A stretch of 64,000 nucleotides of DNA from the NCBI GenBank assembly GCA_964545205.1, contig CAZJFH010000004.1:54296-118295 (forward strand), written 5' to 3'. Below, piece after piece: positions 31,095-39,599 of this stretch. Each line of letters begins with the position of its first letter. Within the stretch, counting starts at the first letter, position 1. The DNA is from CAZJFH01 sp964545205 (GTDB lineage Bacteria; Pseudomonadota; Alphaproteobacteria; Rhodospirillales; Magnetospirillaceae). The position numbers and the translations under genes were made by a program. The notes below the pieces were generated by a model. The model was given only the letters and a program-made list of their open reading frames with translations. It ran no database searches and was not told the origin of the DNA.

Positions 31095-32084
31095 CTACGC
31101 CAGCCCGGCCCGCAGGCAGTCGTGAACGTGCAGGATGCCGACCGGCCGCCCGTCCTCGACCACGAACAGGCCGGTGATCGAGCAGGCGTTCATGATCGCC
31201 AGCGCCTCGGCCGCCAGCATGCTGGGCGTCACGGTCTTGGGCGCGCGGCTCATCACCGCCGCCACCGGCTGGGTCAGCAGGTCGGGGCCGAGATGGCGGC
31301 GCAGGTCGCCGTCGGTGACGATGCCGCTCAGCCGCCCGTCGGCGTCGAGCGCGCCGACGCAGCCGAAACTCTTGGCGGTCATCACCAGCAGCGCGTCGCC
31401 CATCGCCATGGTCTCGGGCGCCAGCGGCACGGCGTCGCCGCCGTGCATCAGCTCGGCGACCTTGAGCAGCCGCCGCCCGAGCTGGCCGCCGGGATGGAAC
31501 ACCCGGAACTCGGCCGAGGAGAAGCCGCGCCGCTCGAGCAGCGCCACGGCGATCGCGTCGCCCAGCGCCAGCATCATCGTCGTCGACGAGGTCGGGGCCA
31601 GGCCCATCGGGCACGCCTCGGCGACGCCGGGCAGGATCAGCGCCGCGTCGGCCGCCTGCGCCAGGCTGCTGCCGGCGCGGCTGGTCATCGCGATCAGCGG
31701 GATGCGGAAGCGCCGGGTGTAGGCGACGATGTCGGTCAGCTCGACCGTCTCGCCCGAATTCGACAGCGCCAGCACGGCGTCGTCGGCGGTGACCATGCCG
31801 AGGTCGCCGTGGCTGGCCTCGGCGGGATGGACGAAGAAGGCGGGCGTGCCGGTCGAGGCCAGGGTGGCGGCGATCTTGCGGCCGACATGGCCGCTCTTGC
31901 CGATGCCGGTGACGATGACGCGGCCGCCGACCCGCGACAGCAGGTCGATGGCGCGGACGAACACCTCGCCCAGGCCGTCGGCCAGATATTCCAGCGCCTG
32001 CGCCTCGGTGCGCAGGACCCGCCGCGCCGACGCGACGTCGTCCGTCGCGGGCGCAGCGATTGCCTCGTCCATCTTCATCGGCAT
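31095..32084 (-). CDS. kdsD: Arabinose-5-phosphate isomerase (KdsD/KpsF)
   Basis: A 329-residue enzyme that converts ribulose-5-phosphate to arabinose-5-phosphate for Kdo synthesis. The N-terminal SIS domain has GIGKSGHVGRKIAATLAS, LSNSGETVEL and PTSSTTMMLALGDA. Two CBS domains follow (about 210-329). The ATG at 32084 has AAGG upstream; in-frame ATGs at 32078 and 32072 are possible. Its place before lptC links Kdo supply to LPS export. Confidence 0.94.
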   Translation of the reverse strand: MPMKMDEAIAAPATDDVASARRVLRTEAQALEYLADGLGEVFVRAIDLLSRVGGRVIVTGIGKSGHVGRKIAATLASTGTPAFFVHPAEASHGDLGMVTADDAVLALSNSGETVELTDIVAYTRRFRIPLIAMTSRAGSSLAQAADAALILPGVAEACPMGLAPTSSTTMMLALGDAIAVALLERRGFSSAEFRVFHPGGQLGRRLLKVAELMHGGDAVPLAPETMAMGDALLVMTAKSFGCVGALDADGRLSGIVTDGDLRRHLGPDLLTQPVAAVMSRAPKTVTPSMLAAEALAIMNACSITGLFVVEDGRPVGILHVHDCLRAGLA

Positions 32085-32163
32085 GCCTTCGGTACAGACC
32101 ATTCGGAGCCCCCCGGGAGTATGCGCCGCCGCCCGACGGCAACGCAACCGCCGCGGCCGCGCG

Positions 32164-32775
32164 CTAATGGGCGAAGATGTCTTCCTGGTCCCAGCCGGCG
32201 AGGTCCAGCGCCGCCCGGTCGGGCAGGAAGCGGAAGCACGCCGCCGCCAGCGCCTGCCGGCCCTCGCGGGCCAGCAGCTCGTCCAGCCGCGCCTTCAGCG
32301 CGTGCAGGTGCAGCACGTCCGAGGCGGCGTAGGCGACCTGCTCGGGCGACAGCTCGGCGGCGCCCCAGTCGGAGGTCTGCTGCTGCTTCGACATCTCGAC
32401 GCCGAGCAGGTCGCGGCACAGGTCCTTGAGGCCGTGCCGGTCGGTGTTGGTGCGCGTCAGCCGCGAGGCGATCTTGGTGCAGTAGACCGGCGTGCAGACG
32501 ACGCCGAGGTCGCGGTGCAGCATCGCCAGGTCGAAGCGCGCGAAGTGGAACAGCTTGGTCACGCCGGGATCCGACAACAGCGCCTTCAGGTTCGGCGCCG
32601 AATAGTCGCGGTCGGGAAAATGCACGAGATGGGCGTCGCCGTCGCCCGACGACAGCTGCACGACGCACAGCCGGTCGCGGGTCAGCGACAGGCCCATGGT
32701 CTCGGTATCGATCGCCACGACGGCGCCGAAATCCACTCCGGCGGGAAGATCGCCGCGGTGCACGGTGGTCGTCAT
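32164..32775 (-). CDS. RNase D-like 3'-5' exonuclease (single exonuclease domain)
   Basis: A 203-residue DEDDy nuclease. AIDTETMGLS gives the D-x-E pair, FHFARFDLAML the next acidic residue, and YAASDVLHL the Tyr/Asp motif. It lacks the HRDC domains of full-length RNase D, as is common for the short alphaproteobacterial form next to kdsD. I use the ATG at 32775 (GGAGTGGCGAC upstream) because the open frame before it overlaps tRNA-Leu. It probably trims structured RNA 3' ends. Confidence 0.9.
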   Translation of the reverse strand: MTTTVHRGDLPAGVDFGAVVAIDTETMGLSLTRDRLCVVQLSSGDGDAHLVHFPDRDYSAPNLKALLSDPGVTKLFHFARFDLAMLHRDLGVVCTPVYCTKIASRLTRTNTDRHGLKDLCRDLLGVEMSKQQQTSDWGAAELSPEQVAYAASDVLHLHALKARLDELLAREGRQALAAACFRFLPDRAALDLAGWDQEDIFAH

Positions 32776-32833
32776 GTCGCCACTCCGGCCTGGAATGCGA
32801 CCCCGCGGCGGACCGGGGTCGAGCGAGGGAGGT

Positions 32834-32920
32834 TGGTGCCCAGGAGAAGACTCGAACTTCCACGACCTTGCGGTCACTAGAACCTGAATCTAGCGCGTCT
32901 ACCAGTTCCGCCACCTGGGC
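32834..32920 (-). tRNA. tRNA-Leu (anticodon CAG)
   Basis: An 87-base gene including an encoded CCA. The acceptor stem GCCCAGG/CCTGGGC is perfect. The anticodon stem CTAGA/TCTAG encloses TTCAGGT, giving CAG. A long variable arm (TGACCGCAAGGTCG) marks a class II tRNA, and the T loop is TTCGAGT. A good promoter lies 40 bases upstream. Confidence 0.96.
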
Positions 32921-32959
32921 ACCGGCACCACTCGAAGCTCGGCATTGCCGAGGCCCGGA

Positions 32960-32989
32960 GAGATAGTGCGAGCTCCCCCGGCCTGTCAA
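32960..32989 (-). promoter_or_regulatory. Promoter of tRNA-Leu
   Basis: On the minus strand TTGACA (32984-32989), an 18-base spacer, then TATCTC (32960-32965). A consensus -35 close upstream of a stable RNA gene. Confidence 0.65.
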
Positions 32990-33031
32990 CGGGTTTTTTC
33001 AAGTTGGGGCGGAATGGGCCCGCGAGGCGCG

Positions 33032-33060
33032 TTGCCAACCGCCCAAAGGTGGTCTAGTTT
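33032..33060 (+). promoter_or_regulatory. Candidate promoter of the NDUFA9-like gene
   Basis: TTGCCA (33032-33037), 17 bases, then TAGTTT (33055-33060), 31 bases before the ATG at 33092. Confidence 0.45.
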
Positions 33061-33091
33061 GCGCCGCAGCAAGCATTCAGCGGGGGTTCAG

Positions 33092-34111
33092 ATGTCGCGA
33101 CGCCTGGTGACGGTTTTCGGAGGTTCGGGGTTCATCGGCCGGCACCTGGTTCGGCGCCTGGCGGCCGAGGGCTGGACCGTGCGGGTCGCGGTGCGCGACC
33201 CCGAGTCGGCGCAGTACCTGATGCCGCTCGGCAACATGAGCCAGATCGTGCCGGTGGCGGCCGACGTCACCCACCGCAAGAGCGTCGAGCTGGCGGTGCA
33301 CGGCGCCCAGGCGGTGGTCAACCTGGTCGGCATCCTCTACGAGCGCGGCCGCGGCACCTTCCAGGCCGTCCATGTCGAGGGCGCCCGCAACGTCGCCGCC
33401 GCGGCCAAGCAGGCCGGCGCGCGGCGGCTGGTGCACGTCTCGGCGCTGGGCGCCGACAGGGGCTCCGAATCGGCCTATGCCCGCAGCAAGGCCGAGGGCG
33501 AGGAGGCGGTCACCGCCGCGTTCCCCGAGGCGACCATCCTGCGCCCCAGCGTCGTGTTCGGACCCGAGGACGACTTCTTCAACCGCTTCGCCGTGATGGC
33601 CCGCACCTTGCCGGTGCTGCCGGTGTTCACCAACGACGGCCTCCGCACCCGCAGGACCGAGTCCGGCTGGGAGTTCGACCTGTTCGGCAGCGGCGGCCCG
33701 CGCTTCCAGGCGGTCTTCGCCGGCGACGTCGCCGAGGCGATCATGGCGGCGATCAAGAGCGCCGATCATGCCGGCAGGACCTACGAACTCGGCGGACCCG
33801 GCGTCTACTCGATGAAGCAGGTCATGGAGCTGGTCAAGCGCGAGACCGAGCGCGACCCCGCCCTGGTGCCGCTGCCGATGACGGTGGCGGCGATCAACGC
33901 CTTCTTCCTGCAGTTCCTGCCCAAGCCGCCGCTGACCCCCGACCAGGTCAAGCTGCTGAAAAAGGACAACGTGCTGACCGGCGACAAGCCCGGCCTGGAG
34001 GCGTTCGGCATCACGCCGACCGCGGCCGAGCTGGTGGTGCCGACCTACCTGAAGCGCCACAAGCCGATCGAGAGCCAGTACACCAGCACCCGGCACCCGC
34101 CGGAGGCGTGA
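33092..34111 (+). CDS. NDUFA9-like NAD(P)-binding short-chain dehydrogenase-related protein
   Basis: A 339-residue Rossmann protein. It opens RLVTVFGGSGFIGRHLVRRL and continues with the atypical-SDR features VNLVGILYE, LVHVSALGAD, AYARSKAEGE and RPSVVFGPEDDFFNRF. This pattern is typical of the complex I NDUFA9-subunit family, which is conserved in alphaproteobacteria. Mitochondrial NDUFA9 stabilises complex I near the quinone site; the bacterial role is inferred. It converges on an alternative NADH dehydrogenase (NDH-2) gene. A damaged copy of its 3' region lies at 35823-35940. Confidence 0.9.
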   Translation: MSRRLVTVFGGSGFIGRHLVRRLAAEGWTVRVAVRDPESAQYLMPLGNMSQIVPVAADVTHRKSVELAVHGAQAVVNLVGILYERGRGTFQAVHVEGARNVAAAAKQAGARRLVHVSALGADRGSESAYARSKAEGEEAVTAAFPEATILRPSVVFGPEDDFFNRFAVMARTLPVLPVFTNDGLRTRRTESGWEFDLFGSGGPRFQAVFAGDVAEAIMAAIKSADHAGRTYELGGPGVYSMKQVMELVKRETERDPALVPLPMTVAAINAFFLQFLPKPPLTPDQVKLLKKDNVLTGDKPGLEAFGITPTAAELVVPTYLKRHKPIESQYTSTRHPPEA

Positions 34112-34124
34112 CGGCCGCCGCGGC

Positions 34125-35729
34125 TCAGCGTTTTCCGGTCGGGATCGCGCCGGGCCGCCGCCCTTCGCCGCCCTGCACGCGCCCGAACGCCTCGACGATG
34201 CGCTCGTAGTCGTCGCGGCCGAGCACGAAGCACGACGCGTCCTCGGCGGCGCGGACGATGCAGCGGTTGGCGCGGTGCTCGATGATCGCCTCGTCGCCGA
34301 AATGGTCGCCGGGACCGTAGCCGGCGCCCGCGGCGCCGTCCTGGCCCACGACCTCGTAGCGCCCCGACAGCACCAGATGCACGCCGTCGCCGAGCTGGCC
34401 CGGCAGCACGACGACGTCGCCCTTGCGATGGCGCACGAACCGGGTCGGCGGCACCGGCGGCTGCTGGGTCTGCACGATGCTGCGCGGCAGGAAGAAATCG
34501 AGGATCTGGTCGGCCGCGACGCGCAGGCGCGTCGACAGCGCCGGCAGCATGCCGACATAGACCAGCCGCCACAGCAGCCAGGCCGGCGTGCCCGAGATGC
34601 GCACGCCGTAGATCTGCGCCACCGCCTTGCGCCCGCCCAGCGAGGCCAGCGTGCCCTTGCTCCTGTAGTCGAAGGCGCGCAACGGCCGGCCGTCGAGCGC
34701 GGCGAGCAGGTTGTCGGCCAGCAGCCGCGCCTGCTGGCGCGCCGCCTGCGCGGTCGGCGGCGCGAAGCCGCCGCGGGCCAGCGGCACCATGGCGGCGTCG
34801 CCGGCCGCCCAGACCCGCTGGCGGCCGACGACCCGCAGATGGGGATCGACGACGATGCGGCCGCGCTGCTTCTCGACGTCGAGATCGGCCAGCAGCGGCG
34901 ACGGCCCGTTGCCGATGGTCGCGACGATGGTGCGGGTGGGCACGACGCGACCGTCGTCGAGTTCGATGGCGAAGGCCGAGGCCGACTTCACGCCATGGCC
35001 GAGGATCAGCTCGACGCCACGGCGGGCCAGGATGCGATGGGCGTAGCGGGCCAGCCCCTCTTCCAGCTCCTGCAGGATGCGTTTCTGGAACTCGACCTGG
35101 ACCAGGCGCACCTCCTCGCGGCGCAGCCCGGGGAAGAAGCGGATGCCGCGGCTGACCAGTTCCTCGATCTCGCCCATCACCTCGACGCCGGAAAACCCCG
35201 CCCCGACCACGACGAAGGTGAGCAGCCGCCGCCGATCGGCCGCGACCCCGGTGTCGGCCGCCTGCTGCAGGCAGCGGATGATCTGGTTGCGGAGCGCGAA
35301 GGTGTCGGTCGCCTCCTTGACGGTGAAGGCGTGCTCGGTCATGCCGGGAAAGCGGCCGAGATCGACCTCCTGGCCGAACGCCATCACCAGGTGGTCGTAG
35401 GAGACGTCGACCAGGTCGCCCATCTCGCCCTGCAGGACCTGCACCCGGCGGGCGTCGAGATCGATCCGCCGCGCCGCGCCGACGCGCACGCGGGCGCCGC
35501 GGAGCATCTGCTGCAGCGGCGTCACGGCGTCGAGCACGTTGACGGCGCCACCCGCGACCTCGGGCAGCAGCGGCTGGAACACGAAGTAGTTTTCGCGGTC
35601 GACCAGTTCGACGTCGACCCTGCCGCGGCCCTTGCGCAGCAGCCGCTGCGCGGCGAAGGCCCCGGCGAAGCCGCCGCCGAGGATGACGACGCGGGGCCGT
35701 CGGGCGGCGAGCTCTCGGGTGGTCGGCAT
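34125..35729 (-). CDS. Type II NADH dehydrogenase fused to a cyclic-nucleotide-binding domain
   Basis: A 534-residue protein. Residues 1-415 are an NDH-2-type flavoprotein: FAD loop VVILGGGFAGAFAA (14-27), NYFVFQPLLPEVAGG (48-62), second loop FVVVGAGFSGVEVMGEIEE (172-190) and VWAAGDAAMVPL (306-317). Residues 430-515 form a CRP-like cNMP-binding domain with VHLVLSGRYEVVG, GDHFGDEAII and NRCIVRA, matching the phosphate-binding cassette position. I start at 35729 because GAGGAG is six bases upstream; for the ATG at 35735 it would abut the codon. The fusion implies ligand control of NADH oxidation. Confidence 0.88.
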   Translation of the reverse strand: MPTTRELAARRPRVVILGGGFAGAFAAQRLLRKGRGRVDVELVDRENYFVFQPLLPEVAGGAVNVLDAVTPLQQMLRGARVRVGAARRIDLDARRVQVLQGEMGDLVDVSYDHLVMAFGQEVDLGRFPGMTEHAFTVKEATDTFALRNQIIRCLQQAADTGVAADRRRLLTFVVVGAGFSGVEVMGEIEELVSRGIRFFPGLRREEVRLVQVEFQKRILQELEEGLARYAHRILARRGVELILGHGVKSASAFAIELDDGRVVPTRTIVATIGNGPSPLLADLDVEKQRGRIVVDPHLRVVGRQRVWAAGDAAMVPLARGGFAPPTAQAARQQARLLADNLLAALDGRPLRAFDYRSKGTLASLGGRKAVAQIYGVRISGTPAWLLWRLVYVGMLPALSTRLRVAADQILDFFLPRSIVQTQQPPVPPTRFVRHRKGDVVVLPGQLGDGVHLVLSGRYEVVGQDGAAGAGYGPGDHFGDEAIIEHRANRCIVRAAEDASCFVLGRDDYERIVEAFGRVQGGEGRRPGAIPTGKR

Positions 35730-35822
35730 GGGCATCTCCTCGGCTGTCGAGGAGCTAACCCGCGTCACGCCGCCGCGTTCCCGGCCCGCCAGCACGGCCG
35801 CCGGCGAACTCCCGCGCCCCAG

Positions 35823-35940
35823 GCGAGACCGAGCGCGACCGGCGCCCGGCGCCGCCGCCGATGTCGGCGGCGGCGATCGACGCCTTCTTCCCGCAGCTCC
35901 TGCCCAAGCCGCCGCCGAGTCCCGACCAGCTCGGCTGCTG
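35823..35940 (+). pseudogene. Relic of a duplicated 3' segment of the NDUFA9-like gene
   Basis: This stretch aligns without gaps to 33840-33957 of the NDUFA9-like gene. It shares GCGAGACCGAGCGCGACC exactly and then encodes AAAIDAFFPQLLPKPPPSPDQ against AAINAFFLQFLPKPPLTPDQ. By eye roughly 80% of bases match. It has no start, no complete domain and no conserved end. It lies between the NDH-2 gene and the Cys-rich secreted gene. Confidence 0.8.
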
Positions 35941-35941
35941 C

Positions 35942-35995
35942 GCTCCGTGCGTCGGCTGCCGCGCCGGCATGCCGCGCACGGAGCGGCAGCCGACG
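35942..35995. other. Interleaved inverted repeats (possible pseudoknot)
   Basis: Arms A GCTCCGTGCG (35942-35951) and A' CGCACGGAGC (35975-35984) alternate with B CGTCGGCTGC (35950-35959) and B' GCAGCCGACG (35986-35995). All pairings are perfect. The element ends exactly at the stop codon of the minus-strand gene that follows. Confidence 0.6.
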
Positions 35996-36292
35996 CTAAC
36001 GACAGGGGCAGCCGGGCGGCCTCCCCGTGCAGAACGAGACGTAGTTGCAGCAGTTGGCGCCATCGTAGGTAATGCAGCAGCAGCGCTGCGTTTGGCCGAG
36101 CTCGCCGGCGGCCGGCTGCTCCATCGCGGCGCAGACCGGCGGCGCCTGGGCACGCACGGCCGCCTGCGGATCGTCCTCCGCAGGCGCAGGCCTCTCGATG
36201 GCTGGCGGACGCGGCACCTCGGCGGCAACCGCCGCGTCGAGATGACCGGCCAGCATCAAAATGGCGAAGGCGAGCGCCCATGCATGTCTCAT
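35996..36292 (-). CDS. Small secreted Cys-rich protein of unknown function
   Basis: A 98-residue protein. The signal peptide MRHAWALAFAILMLAG with AVAA|E cleavage around residue 24 is clear. A proline/alanine-rich middle (25-65) leads to a cysteine-rich tail (71-97): CCC, then CC, C, C and C within 27 residues. Together with C54 this suggests disulfides or metal binding after export. Its start overlaps the stop of the larger secreted gene by four bases (ATGA), so the two are cotranslated. I recognise no family. Confidence 0.72.
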   Translation of the reverse strand: MRHAWALAFAILMLAGHLDAAVAAEVPRPPAIERPAPAEDDPQAAVRAQAPPVCAAMEQPAAGELGQTQRCCCITYDGANCCNYVSFCTGRPPGCPCR

Positions 36293-37740
36293 AACGGGTT
36301 CTCCATGTCGGAATCGCCGAATTTCGTCCCGGCCAGCATGACCAGGTGAACGAAGAATTCCTTGAGACGGTAGTATTCGAGGTGGTCGGTCTGGTCGGAC
36401 ATCAGCGGCAACAAAGTGTCGCCCCAGAGGGAGAACACCGAGCGCAGGGCATCGCGTAGCAGGAAAAAGCGCTGGTTGTCCTCCACGTACCAGAGGTATC
36501 CCTGGCGATACAGCGCCGGCCAAGCGATATCGGGGTATGCCAGCGACTGGTTCACCTTATCCATGTGGTTTTTCACGGGATCGTAGCGGATAGGGTACTT
36601 CTCGCCGGCCATCGGCGAGTCGATCACCAGCATCTGCGGGACATCCGGCTGGCCGGCCATGCACTGGTATGCCGCCATGATCCGGATCGACTTCGAGTCG
36701 TCGCCTTTCACGAAGGTGTATCCGGAGTATTTTTGGAAGCGATCGGCCGGGACCGTGATCTCGTGCCTCTCGTTGTATTCAGCCGAGCCGCCAAAGGAGA
36801 AATCGAACAGGATGTGCTTCGCTTCGACTCCGGCTTCGGCACGAACGCCTTTGGTCACGATCTGGACCTTGGTGACGTCGCACTCCTTGGTCACCCGCCC
36901 GACCCCGACGAGGCGCTGGACGACTCCGGGGCGAAGCGACACGAAGCCGCCGGAAAGCCGCCGCGAAAAGTACTGCTCGTACAGGTCGGCGGTAACGATC
37001 TTGATGTTTCCGCGCGAACCGTCGCCGTCGCAAAGAGCCAGCGCCCCCCGTTCCTTCACGCCGTTGGCTTCGATACGTTGGCCGCCGGCGCCGTACATGT
37101 CGGCCACAACAGGGGGGACGGCCTGCGCCCGACAAGCCCTGAGGCCGCCCAGCCCCAACTCGCCGGTCAGCGAGGACAGAGGAGCCACACCGTAGCGCAC
37201 GTTTTTGCCGGCCGGGTGCAGCGTCGTGGCGCTCGTGGACCAGTCGCAGTTCCGGTCGTTGACCGGGCAATAGCCGGGGAACGTGGTACCGTCGGCGAAA
37301 AAATACGCCTTGTCGGCTTCAATGGGCTTCAAGTGCGCCTTGGGAAGGTAGAAGTGCAGCCCGTATTCGGCTTGGACCAGTGTGAGCGGCTTGCGGCCGA
37401 TCACCACGTCCTTGATTGGCCGGACCACGAGCCCCGCCGGATAGTACAGCCCATTGGCGCGCGTCGAGGTGCCGTTGTCCCAGCACACCGGCTGCACGCT
37501 ATAGTCGCTCTTGACCGTGAAGAAGAGACCCTGCTTCTCGGGTGAGGCACCCTCTTGTGGACCGAACAACGCCGTCGCGAGGCTGAGCAGACGCTTGAGT
37601 GCGATCGTGCCAAGGTCCTTCCCCTGCGTCGCGGCGCTCCAGCCAGCGATTTGGACGCAGGGCGACGTCTCCGCATGCAGATCCCGCGCCCCGACAAGAG
37701 GTAGCACGAGGGTGGTGGCCACGAGAAATATTCGCAACAT
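36289..37740 (-). CDS. Secreted protein of unknown function (483 residues)
   Basis: The signal peptide MLRIFLVATTLVLPLVGARD with cleavage near LHA|E marks export. About nine further cysteines are spread through the mature part, and there is no transmembrane helix. Notable stretches are GLYYPAGLVVRPIKDVVIG, GYCPVNDRNCDWS and YEQYFSRRLSGGFVSLRPG. None points to a family I know. The gene looks less GC-rich than its neighbours. The ATG at 37740 has GGGAGGAAGG upstream; an open frame extends to 37800. It is coupled to the Cys-rich gene that follows. Confidence 0.75.
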   Translation of the reverse strand: MLRIFLVATTLVLPLVGARDLHAETSPCVQIAGWSAATQGKDLGTIALKRLLSLATALFGPQEGASPEKQGLFFTVKSDYSVQPVCWDNGTSTRANGLYYPAGLVVRPIKDVVIGRKPLTLVQAEYGLHFYLPKAHLKPIEADKAYFFADGTTFPGYCPVNDRNCDWSTSATTLHPAGKNVRYGVAPLSSLTGELGLGGLRACRAQAVPPVVADMYGAGGQRIEANGVKERGALALCDGDGSRGNIKIVTADLYEQYFSRRLSGGFVSLRPGVVQRLVGVGRVTKECDVTKVQIVTKGVRAEAGVEAKHILFDFSFGGSAEYNERHEITVPADRFQKYSGYTFVKGDDSKSIRIMAAYQCMAGQPDVPQMLVIDSPMAGEKYPIRYDPVKNHMDKVNQSLAYPDIAWPALYRQGYLWYVEDNQRFFLLRDALRSVFSLWGDTLLPLMSDQTDHLEYYRLKEFFVHLVMLAGTKFGDSDMENPL

Positions 37741-38043
37741 TGCCTTCCTCCCTTGCCGGCAGTTCGTGTTGCGGGTGTAACAATACAACAATACACGCAA
37801 GCATGGGAAGTGCGCATCCGGGTGCGGCCGAGACCGTTAGTACCGAAATGAGACCGTTTCATCGGAATCTCCGATCTCACCCATTTGTGCGGTCGAAGGG
37901 ACTCCACTCCCGGCCCTGAGATTAGTAAACATTCCTGACCTATCCCCGATTTTTCCCTCGATTCTCGTCCGCACCTGGCGTATCTAGGGAGGCCAGACCT
38001 GCCCGCACGGGCGGGAGACCGTTCACGGCCCCGGAGAGGACCG
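37741..38043. other. Intergenic region between divergent genes
   Basis: 303 bases, noticeably AT-richer than the rest, between the secreted-protein gene (minus) and gltD (plus). It must hold both promoters. I could not assign convincing -35/-10 pairs. A short GC hairpin (TGCCCGCACGGGCGGG, near 37999) lies in the gltD leader. No gene is seen. Confidence 0.5.
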
Positions 38044-39480
38044 ATGTCGCGCAAGATGTTGCAGTTCGTTCGGCTCGACCAGCGCTATCCCGACAAGCGC
38101 AAGCCGGATGCCCGCCGCACCGACTTCGGCGAGATCTATGCCGATTTCGCCCCCGACGGCGCCGCCGAGCAGTCGTCGCGCTGCGAGCAGTGCGGCATTC
38201 CCTACTGCCAGATTCACTGCCCGGTGCAGAACAACATCCCCGACTGGCTGCAGCTCACCGCCGAGGGCCGGCTGGAGGAGGCCTACGCCGTCTCGCAGGG
38301 CACCAACAACTTCCCCGAGATCTGCGGCCGCATCTGTCCGCAGGACCGTCTGTGCGAGGGCAACTGCACCCTGGAGCAGTCGCGCCACGGCGCCGTGACG
38401 ATCGGCTCGGTCGAGCGCTTCATCAACGACACCGCCTGGGAGCGCGGCTGGGTCAAGCCGGTCAAGCCGCTGGCCGAGAGGCCGGAGAGCGTCGGCATCG
38501 TCGGCGGCGGCCCCGCCGGCCTCGCCGCCGCCGAGGAACTGCGCCGCAAGGGCTACAAGGTCGACGTCTACGACCGCCACGACCGCATGGGCGGGCTGAT
38601 GATCTACGGCATCCCGTCGTTCAAGCTGGAGAAGGACGTCGTCGCCCGGCGCACCAATCTGGTCGCCGAGGCCGGCGCCCGCTATCACCTGAACTTCGAG
38701 GTCGGCCGCGACGCCAGCCTTGCCGATCTGCGCGCCAGGCACGACGCGGTGCTGATCGCCACCGGCGTCTACAAGGCGCGCGCCCTGGCCCTGCCCGGCG
38801 CCGGACTGACCGGCGTGCACAAGGCGCTGGACTACCTGATCGCCTCGAACCGCAAGGGCCTGGGCGATTCCGTGCCGGCCTGGGACGACGGCACCCTGAA
38901 CGCCGCCGGCAAGAACGTGGTGGTGATCGGCGGCGGCGACACCGCGATGGACTGCGTGCGCACCGCCATCCGCCAGGGCGCCAAGGCGGTCACCTGCCTG
39001 TACCGCCGCGACCGCGCCAACATGCCGGGCTCGCAGCGCGAGGTCGCCCATGCCGAGGAAGAAGGCGTGACCTTCGAATGGCTCGCCGCGCCGGAAGCGC
39101 TGCTCGGCGACGGCGCCGTCTCGGGCGTGCGCGCCGTGCGCATGCATCTCGGCGCCGCCGACGCCTCGGGCCGCCAGCAGCCGACGCCGATCGAGGGCTC
39201 GAGCTTCGTCACCGCGGCCGACATGGTCATCGCGGCGCTGGGCTTCGATCCCGAGGACGTGCCCGGCGCCTTCGGCGCGCCCGAGCTGGAGGTGACCCGC
39301 TGGGGCACGCTGAAGGTCGACTTCAAGACCCAGATGACCAGCCTGGACGGCGTCTTCGCCGCCGGCGACATCGCCCGCGGCGCCTCGCTGGTGGTGTGGG
39401 CGATCCGCGACGGCCGCGACGCGGCGGCGCAGATCGACGCCTACATCCGGGCGAAGAAGCAGCGCCAGGCGGCGGAATAG
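38044..39480 (+). CDS. gltD: Glutamate synthase small subunit
   Basis: A 478-residue beta subunit of NADPH-dependent GOGAT. The N-terminal Fe-S region has CEQCGIPYCQIHCPVQNNIPDW and CGRICPQDRLCEGNCTLEQ. The FAD loop is VGIVGGGPAGLAAAEEL and the NADPH loop VVVIGGGDTAMDCVRTA. The C-terminus has GVFAAGDIARGASLVVWAI-type sequence. It passes electrons from NADPH to the large subunit for glutamate formation from glutamine and 2-oxoglutarate. GAGAGGA precedes the ATG. gltB follows after 119 bases that contain a palindromic repeat. Confidence 0.97.
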   Translation: MSRKMLQFVRLDQRYPDKRKPDARRTDFGEIYADFAPDGAAEQSSRCEQCGIPYCQIHCPVQNNIPDWLQLTAEGRLEEAYAVSQGTNNFPEICGRICPQDRLCEGNCTLEQSRHGAVTIGSVERFINDTAWERGWVKPVKPLAERPESVGIVGGGPAGLAAAEELRRKGYKVDVYDRHDRMGGLMIYGIPSFKLEKDVVARRTNLVAEAGARYHLNFEVGRDASLADLRARHDAVLIATGVYKARALALPGAGLTGVHKALDYLIASNRKGLGDSVPAWDDGTLNAAGKNVVVIGGGDTAMDCVRTAIRQGAKAVTCLYRRDRANMPGSQREVAHAEEEGVTFEWLAAPEALLGDGAVSGVRAVRMHLGAADASGRQQPTPIEGSSFVTAADMVIAALGFDPEDVPGAFGAPELEVTRWGTLKVDFKTQMTSLDGVFAAGDIARGASLVVWAIRDGRDAAAQIDAYIRAKKQRQAAE

Positions 39481-39492
39481 GAAAACAGATTC

Positions 39493-39575
39493 ACCACAGA
39501 GGCACAGAGACACAAAGAGGCCACAGAGAAGCCTTTTTACTCGGTGCCTTCTCTGTGCCTCTGCGCCTCTGTGGT
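39493..39575. repeat. Dispersed hairpin element between gltD and gltB
   Basis: ACCACAGAGGCACAGAGA at the left end pairs with the right end CTCTGCGCCTCTGTGGT. The centre holds CCTTTTTACTCGGTGCC. A second copy lies at 45069-45148 with the same arms and a similar centre (TTTTTCTCGGTG). It interrupts a two-gene operon, so it is likely transcribed as a long RNA hairpin. Confidence 0.85.
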
Positions 39576-39599
39576 TAACCCTTCGAAGGGGAACGCATC

